This document shows, one piece after another, positions 24,414 through 31,771 of a stretch of 43,561 nucleotides of DNA (position 1 is the first letter of the stretch; each line of letters begins with the position of its first letter). A program made the translations under genes and the position numbers. Under the pieces are notes generated by a model. That model made no database searches. It was given only the letters and a program-made list of their open reading frames with translations, and was not told the origin of the DNA. This stretch comes from Aequorivita sp. CIP111184. Lineage in GTDB: Bacteria; Bacteroidota; Bacteroidia; Flavobacteriales; Flavobacteriaceae. Where the stretch lies: assembly GCF_900489465.1 (NCBI RefSeq), contig NZ_UEFQ01000018.1:1-43561 (forward strand). Direction: 5' to 3'.

Positions 24414-25622
24414 ATGGAAGCATACATAATTGACGGAATACGAACCCCAATAGGAAGTTATCAAGGAACGCTAAGCGCTATCCGTACGGACGATTTGGCG
24501 GCATTGGTGATTGCTGAAATAGTAAAAAGAAATCCAAATATACCTAAAGAAGCATATGACGATGTTATTCTAGGTTGTGCCAATCAAGCGGGTGAAGACA
24601 ATAGAAATGTGGCGCGAATGGCTGCACTTTTAGCAGGATTGCCTGTAACTGTTCCCGGCGAAACTGTAAATAGACTATGTAGCAGCGGACTTTCAGCAAT
24701 CATTCAAGCCAATAGAGCAATAAAAGCTGGCGACGGCGATTTGTTTATTTCGGGTGGCGTTGAAAATATGACGCGCGGGCCGTACGTGGTTGCAAAGCCT
24801 TCTTCGGCTTTCGGAACCGATGCAAAAATGTACGACTCCAGTTTCGGGTGGCGTTTTGTAAATCCAAAAATGGCCGAAATGTACGGTACCGATGGAATGG
24901 GAAACACCGCAGAAAATTTAGTTGAAAAACATAACATTTCTCGTGAAGATCAAGATGCATTTGCATATCATTCGCAAATGAAAGCTGCAAAAGCACAAGA
25001 AAATGGACGTTTGGCAAAAGAGATTGTTCCCGTAGAAATTCCACAGCGGAAAAAAGATCCGATTATTTTTAAAGATGACGAATTTATTCGCCCCTCAACC
25101 ACTAAAGAGGTTTTGGCGAAATTGCGTCCAGCTTTCAAAAAAGATGGAAGTGTAACCGCAGGAAATTCTTCAGGTTTAAATGATGGTGCCGCGGCAACAA
25201 TAATTGCTTCGGAAGATGCTGTTAAAAAATACGATTTAAAACCTATCGCGCGAATTGTAAGTTCCGCAGTAGTTGGAGTTGAACCGCGAATTATGGGCAT
25301 CGGTCCTGTAGAAGCTTCAAATAAGGCTTTGAAAAAAGCAGGTTTGAAAATGGAAGATATGGATATAATTGAGTTGAATGAAGCCTTTGCATCACAAGCT
25401 TTGGCTTGTATCCGCGAATGGGGATTAAAAGATGATGATCCTCGAATAAATCCTAACGGCGGTTCAATCGCTATCGGTCACCCGCTTGGAGTAACTGGTG
25501 CTAGGCTTGCTTATTCTGCCGCCTTGGAATTACAGGAACAAAACAAACGATACGCTTTGATTACAATGTGTGTGGGCGTGGGACAAGGATATGCGGCGAT
25601 TATTGAAAATGTGAATTTATAA
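24414..25622 (+). CDS. paaJ: 3-oxoadipyl-CoA / 3-oxo-5,6-dehydrosuberyl-CoA thiolase
   Basis: Thiolase that cleaves beta-ketoadipyl-CoA to succinyl-CoA and acetyl-CoA and also acts on the C8 intermediate of the same pathway. The 402-aa length equals E. coli PaaJ. The nucleophile is the Cys of ETVNRLCSSGLSAI (about residue 90), the His is in NGGSIAIGHPLGVTGAR (about 357), and the second Cys is in MCVGVGQGYA (about 388). GTDGMGNTAENL and NEAFASQALA are pathway-thiolase features. It ends 2 bases before paaZ, implying translational coupling. Direct repeats of AATCAAAAATC precede its start codon. Confidence 0.94.
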   Translation: MEAYIIDGIRTPIGSYQGTLSAIRTDDLAALVIAEIVKRNPNIPKEAYDDVILGCANQAGEDNRNVARMAALLAGLPVTVPGETVNRLCSSGLSAIIQANRAIKAGDGDLFISGGVENMTRGPYVVAKPSSAFGTDAKMYDSSFGWRFVNPKMAEMYGTDGMGNTAENLVEKHNISREDQDAFAYHSQMKAAKAQENGRLAKEIVPVEIPQRKKDPIIFKDDEFIRPSTTKEVLAKLRPAFKKDGSVTAGNSSGLNDGAAATIIASEDAVKKYDLKPIARIVSSAVVGVEPRIMGIGPVEASNKALKKAGLKMEDMDIIELNEAFASQALACIREWGLKDDDPRINPNGGSIAIGHPLGVTGARLAYSAALELQEQNKRYALITMCVGVGQGYAAIIENVNL

Positions 25623-25624
25623 TT

Positions 25625-28120
25625 ATGCAAAAAACACAACATTATATATTAGGAAATTGGACGGATGGAAAAGGAGAGGGAAGCCCAATTCTCGATTCTA
25701 TAACCGGAGAACAGTTTACAAGCGTAACTACGGAAGGACTTGATATTCCTTCAATCTTACAATACGGAAGGGAAAAAGGAAATGTACTTCGCAAAATGAC
25801 TTTTCAGGAACGTGGACTATTGCTGAAAAAATTGGCAATGTACCTTACTAAAAAAAAGGAACAGTTTTATGAAATAAGTTATAGAACCGGAGCTACAAAA
25901 ATTGATAGTTGGATTGATATTGAAGGTGGTTTCGGTAATCTGTTTGCCAATGCATCCCTTCGGAAATTATTTCCAAACCAACCTTTTGACGTAGAAGGCG
26001 ACCCGATTGATCTTTCCCGAGGCGGACGTTTTATGGCGCACCACATTATGGTGCCTCGCGAGGGTGTTGCGGTACATATAAATGCTTTCAACTTTCCTGT
26101 TTGGGGAATGTTGGAGAAATGTGCCGTAAACTGGATGGCTGGAATGCCAGCCGTAGTTTTGCCAGCTCCGCAAACTGCTTATTTAACTGAAGCAGTTGTT
26201 CGAGAAATAATCGCTTCAAAAATTCTTCCCGAAGGTTCACTTCAACTTATTTCAGGAACTGCAAAAAACATTCTAGACACTGTAGAATCACAAGATGTGG
26301 TTACGTTTACTGGTTCTGCAAGCACGGGAAAAATACTAAAACAACATCCGCGATTGATTGAGGAATCGGTTCCTTTCACGATGGAAGCCGATAGTTTGAA
26401 TGCCGCTATTTTAGGCGAGGATGCCGTTCCGGGAACTCCCGAATTCGATCTTTTTATTAAGGAAGTCCGAAATGAAATGACCGTAAAATGTGGTCAAAAA
26501 TGTACCGCAATCCGACGAATAATTGTTCCCGAAAAATTGATGGAAGATGTTCAAATCGCTCTCGGGAAGCAGCTCGATAAAGTAACCATTGGTGATCCGC
26601 GTTTGAAAGAGGTTCGAATGGGGTCGTTGGTAAACGACGCACAACGAAATTCAGTAAAAGAGCAGATTTCAAAAATTACAAGTACAGCAAAAATTGTTTA
26701 CGGCGATTTTGATGATTTTAAAGTCACTGGCGCCGATTCAAAAAAGGGATCTTTTATGAAACCTATTTTGCTTCGCGAAGACAATCCGTTGCAAAACGAA
26801 GCAGCGCACATAACCGAAGCTTTCGGCCCTGTGAGTACATTAATGCCTTATAAAAATTTGGAAGAAGCCATTAAGCTTTCCAAAATGGGAAAAGGTTCGT
26901 TGGTAAGTTCCATTATAACCAACGATAATAGAATTGCAAAAGAATACACTGTTTCCGCAGCAACGCATCACGGAAGGATTTTAATTTTGAATAGGGAAAG
27001 CGCCAAAGAAAGTACAGGTCACGGTTCGCCGTTACCAAACCTTATTCACGGTGGACCTGGACGTGCGGGTGGAGGAGAAGAAATGGGCGGTATTCGTGGT
27101 ATAAAACATTATTTACAGCGTTGTGCTATTCAAGGTTCGCCAACAACTTTAACAGAAGTGACAGGTATTTATCAGCCTAATTCAGAATATAAAGAAGCCG
27201 AACAACATCCTTTCAAATACCATTGGGAAGATATCGAGCCGGGAATGTCGCTTAAAACACATAAGCGTACATTTACGGATACAGATATTATAAATTTCGC
27301 CAATCTTACGTGGGATCATTTTTATGCCCATACTGATATAACTTCACTTGACGGAAGTATTTTTGAAAAGCGGACTGCCCACGGTTATTTCATTATTTCC
27401 GCTGCTGCAGGGTTGTTTGTCTATCCAAACAAAGGTCCTGTTGCTGCAAACTACGGTTTGGAAGACTGCCGTTTCCTGCGTCCGTTGTATCATAATGATA
27501 CCGTTTATGTTCGGTTGACTTGCAAACAAAAAGTTGATAGAGACGTCGCTTCCGCAGAGCATCCTAGTGGAATCGTAAAATGGTTTGTTGAGGTTTTTGA
27601 TGCCGAAGATGAATTAGTTGCTTTGGCTACAATTCTCACGATGGTTCAGAAAAAGCAAGAGACTTTTGTTGAAATGACTGATAAAAAAATTCAGGAATTA
27701 TTGAACAAATTGACCGAAGATACAAAACCAAAATGGGGTATTATGACGCCACAACATATGTTGGAACATTTGGAATACACCTATAAAATTGCTTCGGGAA
27801 AGATTCAGGATTTTGAAGTGGCTACTCCCGAAAAAATTTTGGAAAAAGTTCACGCGAGTCTTTATAATTATAAAAAATTTCCAATGAACTCACAATTTCC
27901 ATTGTTGGAAAAAGATATATTGGATACTTTAAGGCATCCTGATTTAGCAATGGCGAAAGAGAAATTTCTTGAAGAAAGGGAAGCCTATAAAACCTATTTC
28001 AAAGAAAACCCAGACGCTAAATTGAACAATTTAGTTTTTGGCGAATTAAACCGTTACGAATGGTATTTGATGGAGCGGAAGCATTTGAATCATCATTTTG
28101 AGCAATTCGGATTACTATAA
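25625..28120 (+). CDS. paaZ: Bifunctional oxepin-CoA hydrolase / aldehyde dehydrogenase with extra C-terminal domain
   Basis: PaaZ opens the oxepin-CoA ring (MaoC-type hydratase) and oxidises the resulting aldehyde (ALDH). Residues 1-515 are the NADP-dependent dehydrogenase: catalytic Cys293 in GQKCTAIRR and general-base Glu254 in FTMEADSLNA. Residues about 530-680 are the R-hydratase, with Asp and His in WDHFYAH near 565. E. coli PaaZ stops at 681 residues; this one continues to 831. The additional 150 residues (TDKKIQELLNKLTEDTKPKW, MTPQHMLEHLEYTY, FGELNRYEWYLMERKHLNHHFEQFG) look like a DUF1569/DinB-type helical metal-binding domain. The fusion is in frame and no frameshift is apparent. It is translated 2 bases after paaJ. 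Confidence 0.93.
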   Translation: MQKTQHYILGNWTDGKGEGSPILDSITGEQFTSVTTEGLDIPSILQYGREKGNVLRKMTFQERGLLLKKLAMYLTKKKEQFYEISYRTGATKIDSWIDIEGGFGNLFANASLRKLFPNQPFDVEGDPIDLSRGGRFMAHHIMVPREGVAVHINAFNFPVWGMLEKCAVNWMAGMPAVVLPAPQTAYLTEAVVREIIASKILPEGSLQLISGTAKNILDTVESQDVVTFTGSASTGKILKQHPRLIEESVPFTMEADSLNAAILGEDAVPGTPEFDLFIKEVRNEMTVKCGQKCTAIRRIIVPEKLMEDVQIALGKQLDKVTIGDPRLKEVRMGSLVNDAQRNSVKEQISKITSTAKIVYGDFDDFKVTGADSKKGSFMKPILLREDNPLQNEAAHITEAFGPVSTLMPYKNLEEAIKLSKMGKGSLVSSIITNDNRIAKEYTVSAATHHGRILILNRESAKESTGHGSPLPNLIHGGPGRAGGGEEMGGIRGIKHYLQRCAIQGSPTTLTEVTGIYQPNSEYKEAEQHPFKYHWEDIEPGMSLKTHKRTFTDTDIINFANLTWDHFYAHTDITSLDGSIFEKRTAHGYFIISAAAGLFVYPNKGPVAANYGLEDCRFLRPLYHNDTVYVRLTCKQKVDRDVASAEHPSGIVKWFVEVFDAEDELVALATILTMVQKKQETFVEMTDKKIQELLNKLTEDTKPKWGIMTPQHMLEHLEYTYKIASGKIQDFEVATPEKILEKVHASLYNYKKFPMNSQFPLLEKDILDTLRHPDLAMAKEKFLEEREAYKTYFKENPDAKLNNLVFGELNRYEWYLMERKHLNHHFEQFGLL

Positions 28121-28139
28121 TTTAAAACCGAAAAATGTA

Positions 28140-28190
28140 AAATTAAAAATGTAAAAGTTGGTTTGAATGATACTTTTACATTTTGCATTT
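28140..28190. repeat. Intergenic inverted repeat, AATGTAAAA family, copy 4
   Basis: AAATTAAAAATGTAAAAGT (28140-28158) pairs with ACTTTTACATTTTGCATTT (28172-28190), 17 of 19 positions, 13-base loop. paaZ-crotonase spacer. Confidence 0.88.
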
Positions 28191-28208
28191 AAAATTTATT
28201 ATTTAAGA

Positions 28209-28967
28209 ATGGATAAACCGTACGTAAACATAAAAACCGAAAACGCAATCGCAACCATTGAATTCTTCCATCCGGCTCATAATAGCCTTCCGGGAGATTT
28301 GTTGGCAAAACTTGCAAATACAATCACCGAAGCTGGAAATAATGACGATGTAAAAGTTATTATTCTGAAAAGTGGTGGCAACAGAACTTTCTGTGCTGGT
28401 GCTAGTTTCACCGAACTCATAAACATTAACGATGCCGAAACTGGAAAAGTCTTTTTCAGCGGTTTCGCAAACGTCATCAATGCAATGCGCAAATGCCCAA
28501 AATTTATCATTGGAAGAATTCAGGGAAAAACCGTTGGTGGCGCCGTAGGACTTGCTTCTGCAACCGATTACTGTATGGCGACAAAATTTGCTGCGATTAA
28601 ATTAAGTGAACTAAATATTGGAATTGGACCTTTTGTAGTTGGCCCAGCCGTTGAACGTAAACTTGGATTGAGCGGAATGAGTCAAATTGCCATTGACGCT
28701 AATTCTTTTTATGAAGCCGAATGGGCGCGACAAAAAGGTTTGTACAATCAAGTGTTTGATTCTTTGGAAGAGTTAGATGAAGCCGTTCAGAAATGTGCAG
28801 AAAATCTGTGCACTTACAATCCAGAGGCAATGAAAGAAATGAAAAAAGTTTTCTGGCGCGGAACAGATGATTGGGATGAATTATTGGCTGAAAGAGCAGT
28901 GATTTCAGGAAGATTGGTGCTTTCGGCATTTACGAAGGAAACATTGAAAAAGTTTGGCGAAGGTTAA
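28209..28967 (+). CDS. Second enoyl-CoA hydratase/isomerase family protein (PaaF candidate)
   Basis: Crotonase-fold protein of 252 aa, most likely acting on 2,3-dehydroadipyl-CoA or a related intermediate. The start is ATG 28209; an earlier in-frame ATG (28167) would translate the inverted repeat. Fold markers are FHPAHNSLPGDLL and the oxyanion loop NRTFCAGASFTEL. In hydratases two glutamates act: here the first site reads VGGAVGLASATD with no Glu, while the second region ELNIGIGPFVVGP retains one. It may therefore be an isomerase or a divergent hydratase rather than a classical PaaF. It is encoded in the main paa direction, between paaZ and the second four-helix gene. Confidence 0.83.
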   Translation: MDKPYVNIKTENAIATIEFFHPAHNSLPGDLLAKLANTITEAGNNDDVKVIILKSGGNRTFCAGASFTELININDAETGKVFFSGFANVINAMRKCPKFIIGRIQGKTVGGAVGLASATDYCMATKFAAIKLSELNIGIGPFVVGPAVERKLGLSGMSQIAIDANSFYEAEWARQKGLYNQVFDSLEELDEAVQKCAENLCTYNPEAMKEMKKVFWRGTDDWDELLAERAVISGRLVLSAFTKETLKKFGEG

Positions 28968-29006
28968 TTGTAGACACGAACGGATCAAATAGTAAAAAGA
29001 CCAAAG

Positions 29007-29035
29007 GATAAAAAGACGAAAAGGACGAAAAAGAT
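29007..29035. repeat. Left inverted repeat arm flanking four-helix-bundle gene 2
   Basis: GATAAAAAGACGAAAAGGAC continuing to GAAAAAGAT. It pairs with 29430-29456 (complement GATAAAAAGATAAATGGACA, then AAAGGAT) with two single-base gaps; the outer ten bases are identical. Confidence 0.75.
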
Positions 29036-29056
29036 GAAAAAATAATGTAGTTTAAA

Positions 29057-29416
29057 TTGGCATTAAAGCATAATTTTAGAAAATTGGCAATTTGGCAGGA
29101 AGCAAGAAAGCTTGTGAGGGAAACCTATACTATTACTTGCAAATTCCCTAAATCTGAAATTTATGGTCTTTCAAATCAGTTGCAGCGTTGTTCTATTTCT
29201 ATTGCATCAAATATTGCAGAGGGTTCGGCCCGAAATTCCGATAAGCATTTCATTCAGTATTTAGAAACTGCTTTGGGTTCTTCATTTGAATGGGAGACAC
29301 AATTGATTTGTGCGTTTGATTTGCAATATATAGACCATATTACATTTGAAAAGAATTTACAAACTATACAAAAATTACAGGCAATGATATCAAATTTTAA
29401 AAATACATTAAACTAA
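29057..29416 (+). CDS. Four-helix-bundle protein (23S rRNA intervening-sequence protein family), copy 2
   Basis: Second S23/IVP-type protein in the window, 119 aa and clearly divergent from copy 1 (both keep IWQ/VW...A, FP..E.YGL..Q..R...S...NIAEG.-RN). Key segment: SEIYGLSNQLQRCSISIASNIAEGSAR. Start problem: the plausible ATG at 29045 is followed at once by an in-frame TAG, so the only start left is TTG 29057, which gives a normal-length protein. It is bracketed by inverted repeats that differ in sequence from those of copy 1. It lies between the second crotonase and paaY. Whether it is still translated is open. Confidence 0.85.
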   Translation: MALKHNFRKLAIWQEARKLVRETYTITCKFPKSEIYGLSNQLQRCSISIASNIAEGSARNSDKHFIQYLETALGSSFEWETQLICAFDLQYIDHITFEKNLQTIQKLQAMISNFKNTLN

Positions 29417-29429
29417 AAACTGTCTCTTA

Positions 29430-29456
29430 ATCCTTTTGTCCATTTATCTTTTTATC
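29430..29456. repeat. Right inverted repeat arm flanking four-helix-bundle gene 2
   Basis: ATCCTTTTGTCCATTTATCT continuing to TTTTATC; partner of 29007-29035. It ends 15 bases before paaY. Confidence 0.75.
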
Positions 29457-29471
29457 AAATAATTTAAAACA

Positions 29472-30077
29472 ATGATTTACAGTTTCAAAGGCCATATTCC
29501 AGTAGTTCACGAAAGCAGTTTCGTCCACCCATTGGCGGCAGTTACTGGAAATGTTATCATTGGAAAAAACTGCTATATCGGCCCAGGCGCTGCTATTCGT
29601 GGCGATTGGGGCGAAATTATTTTGGAAGATGGCGTCAACGTTCAGGAAAATTGTACGGTACATATGTTTCCAGGGAAAAGTATTGTGCTAAAAGAAAGTG
29701 CTCATGTGGGCCACGGCGCAATAATTCACGGCGCTAATTTGGGTCGTAATTGTTTGATTGGCATGAACAGTGTTATAATGGACGATGCCGAGATTGGTGA
29801 TGAATGCATCGTTGGCGCAATGAGTTTTGTAAAAGCTGAAGAGAAATTTCCAAAGCGGAAATTAATTTTAGGGAATCCTGCAAAGGCAATTAAAGACATT
29901 TCAGATGAAATGATTGCTTGGAAAACTGCGGGAACAAGATTATACCAACAATTGCCCAAAGACTGTCACGAAAGTTTAAAAGAGGTGGAGCCGCTTCGGG
30001 AAATTCCCAAGAATAGGCCAAAACAGGAGGATTTTTTTAAAACTTTGAACCAATTTCTGCGAAGGCAGGAATCTTAA
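29472..30077 (+). CDS. paaY: PaaY, left-handed beta-helix thioesterase
   Basis: Gamma-carbonic-anhydrase-fold trimer that hydrolyses ring-1,2-hydroxylated CoA dead-ends together with PaaI. The sequence shows the hexapeptide repeat pattern: ESSFVHPLAAVTGNVIIGKNCYIGPGAAIRGDWG, then VNVQENCTVHMF, then AHVGHGAIIHGANLGRNCLIGMNSVI (metal-site histidines at about 74, 79 and 82 by analogy). The C-terminal helix KTAGTRLYQQLPKDC is PaaY-like. The last residues, FLRRQES, are encoded by a palindromic DNA repeat (30053-30072) that runs into the stop codon, so the native C-terminus has been replaced or extended. GIY-YIG follows 11 bases later. Length 201 aa. Confidence 0.93.
   Translation: MIYSFKGHIPVVHESSFVHPLAAVTGNVIIGKNCYIGPGAAIRGDWGEIILEDGVNVQENCTVHMFPGKSIVLKESAHVGHGAIIHGANLGRNCLIGMNSVIMDDAEIGDECIVGAMSFVKAEEKFPKRKLILGNPAKAIKDISDEMIAWKTAGTRLYQQLPKDCHESLKEVEPLREIPKNRPKQEDFFKTLNQFLRRQES
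30053..30072. repeat. Palindromic repeat P3 (GAAG loop), left boundary of GIY-YIG unit
   Basis: ATTTCTGC-GAAG-GCAGGAAT, one T-G pair in the arms. It is translated as part of the paaY C-terminus. Confidence 0.9.
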
Positions 30078-30088
30078 ACCAAGTATAC

Positions 30089-30406
30089 GTGAACCTTTGG
30101 TATGTTTATATTATGGCAAACAAGGCTAACGGCATTTTGTATGTAGGCTGTACCAATAATATTGAAGAAAGAGTAAAAGAACATAAGTTAAAAATTTATC
30201 CAAACAGTTTCACGGCAAAATACAATTGCGATAAATTAATATATTTTGAAGAATATAATGAAGGCGTTATAGCTTCCAAAAGAGAATTGCAAATGAAGAA
30301 ATGGAAACGTGATTGGAAGATTAAATTAATTGAAGAAATGAATCCGAGTTGGTCTGATTTGAGTACGAATTGGAACTTAAATTTTAATAAACTTAGAAAT
30401 GAGTGA
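30089..30406 (+). CDS. GIY-YIG domain nuclease, repeat-flanked
   Basis: Single-domain GIY-YIG protein of 105 aa of the small UPF0213-like type. The GIY strand is WYVYIMANK (residues 3-11) and the YIG strand ILYVGCTN (about 14-21). The catalytic Arg is in IEERVKEHK (about 25-33) and the metal-binding Glu is in the SKRELQMKKWKRDWK region (about 65-80). GTG at 30089 is the fitting start. It lies exactly between two palindromes of one family, whose loops are in opposite orientations (GAAG on the left, CTGC/CTTC-like on the right). Its stop overlaps the start of the E2 gene (ATGAGTGA). A truncated copy of the same gene sits beside another member of the repeat family at 19236-19367. Mobile-element behaviour is inferred. 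Confidence 0.9.
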   Translation: MNLWYVYIMANKANGILYVGCTNNIEERVKEHKLKIYPNSFTAKYNCDKLIYFEEYNEGVIASKRELQMKKWKRDWKIKLIEEMNPSWSDLSTNWNLNFNKLRNE

Positions 30407-31709
30407 CGAAAAGAGATTCCTGCCTGCGCAGGAATTCAAAATGCCCAAAATGGGCGAAAGTATTACAGAAGGAACGATCATCAATTGGATGATAAACGAA
30501 GGTGATTCTTTTGAAGAAGGCGATATTCTGCTGGAAGTTGCCACTGATAAAGTGGACAATGAAGTTCCTGCGCCTGCTTCCGGAAAAATGCTTGAACATA
30601 AATTTAAAGCAAAGGATATTGTTCCCGTTGGGGAAGTGATAGCGATTTTAGAGCTTTCCGATGAAAAGGGAGTTTCAACATCATCAAAAAAAACTACTGA
30701 AAAAAATATAGTTAAAGATTCTTCCGAAAAAACAAAAGGACAAAAACAAGTCTCAAAACCAGCTTCATTTAAAGTAAACGAAAACGTTTTCATTTCACCT
30801 TTGGTTGATGCCGTTGCCCGTAAAAATCATATAAGTTATGAGGAGCTCGCTCGAATTTCCGGAACAGGAAAAGACGGCCGTCTGCGAAAAAGTGATGTTT
30901 CAAATTATTTGGAAAACGGTCGTCCGTTTCAGTTTGTACAAAATTCCCGCGAAGACGGGAATCCCACATTTCAAATCCCCGATTTAAAATTCGATAAAGG
31001 AAAAGGCAAAATCGTAGAAATGGACCGTATGCGCCAAATGATTGCGGATCATATGGTTTTTAGTGCTAGCACTGCGCCGCACGTTACCGCATACGTAGAA
31101 GCAGATTTGACCGAAATGGTTAATTGGCGAAACAAAAACAAAGTTGCTTTTCAGAAAAAACACAACGAAAAACTTACGTTTACTCCGCTATTTATAGAAT
31201 GTGTTGCAAAAGCAATCACAGATTTTCCAATGATAAATTCCACGCTTGATGGAACAAATATTATTGTAAAAGAGGAAATAAATATTGGGATGGCTACGGC
31301 ACTTCCTTCTGGAAATTTAATTGTTCCTGTCGTGAAAAATGCGGATAAGAAAGATTTAAAGGAACTGGCAAAAACCACAAACGAATTGGTTGGAAAATCC
31401 CGTGATAACAAATTGAAAGGGGATGATACCAAAGGAAGCACTTTTACAATTAGTAACGTTGGAACTTTCGGAAGCTTAATGGGAACACCTATCATCAACC
31501 AACCCGAAGCCGCGATTCTCGCAACGGGAATCATAAAAAAACGCGCTGAGGTTATGGAGCGGGAAGAGGGCGATACTATCGAAATTAGACAGATGATGTA
31601 CCTCTCGCTTTCCTTCGACCATAGAATTGTGGATGGTTATTTGGCAGGTTCTTTTTTACGAAGAATTGCGAATTATATGGAAAAGTTTGATGTAGAAAGG
31701 ACGTTTTGA
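30399..31709 (+). CDS. Dihydrolipoamide acyltransferase (E2) of a 2-oxoacid dehydrogenase
   Basis: Transacylase core of a branched-chain-type 2-oxoacid dehydrogenase. Order: lipoyl domain (about residues 13-88; lipoyl-lysine 51 in VATDKVDNE), a flexible linker, the E1/E3-binding domain (about 128-168, ISPLVDAVARKNHIS), a second linker, and the catalytic domain with LSFDHRIVDGYLAG near residue 408. Two palindromic DNA repeats are translated in frame: one gives RFLPAQEF at the N-terminus before KMPKMGESITEG, the other gives NSREDGN (about 182-188) in the linker before the catalytic domain. The first may also have displaced the original start codon. E1 follows after 62 bases, so the two form an operon. 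E3 is not in this window. Confidence 0.93.
   Translation: MSDEKRFLPAQEFKMPKMGESITEGTIINWMINEGDSFEEGDILLEVATDKVDNEVPAPASGKMLEHKFKAKDIVPVGEVIAILELSDEKGVSTSSKKTTEKNIVKDSSEKTKGQKQVSKPASFKVNENVFISPLVDAVARKNHISYEELARISGTGKDGRLRKSDVSNYLENGRPFQFVQNSREDGNPTFQIPDLKFDKGKGKIVEMDRMRQMIADHMVFSASTAPHVTAYVEADLTEMVNWRNKNKVAFQKKHNEKLTFTPLFIECVAKAITDFPMINSTLDGTNIIVKEEINIGMATALPSGNLIVPVVKNADKKDLKELAKTTNELVGKSRDNKLKGDDTKGSTFTISNVGTFGSLMGTPIINQPEAAILATGIIKKRAEVMEREEGDTIEIRQMMYLSLSFDHRIVDGYLAGSFLRRIANYMEKFDVERTF
30416..30435. repeat. Palindromic repeat P4 (CTGC loop), right boundary of GIY-YIG unit
   Basis: ATTCCTGC-CTGC-GCAGGAAT, perfect arms. It is opposite in loop orientation to P3 and is translated as the N-terminus of E2. 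Confidence 0.92.
30943..30962. repeat. Palindromic repeat P5 inside the E2 linker
   Basis: ATTCCCGC-GAAG-ACGGGAAT, one mismatch next to the loop. It is read in frame as NSREDGN. Confidence 0.85.
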
Positions 31710-31771
31710 TCCAAGGCGAATTATTAGTCTTGATCCCAATCGTCGTGTTTCATCACTCCAAAAAATAAACA

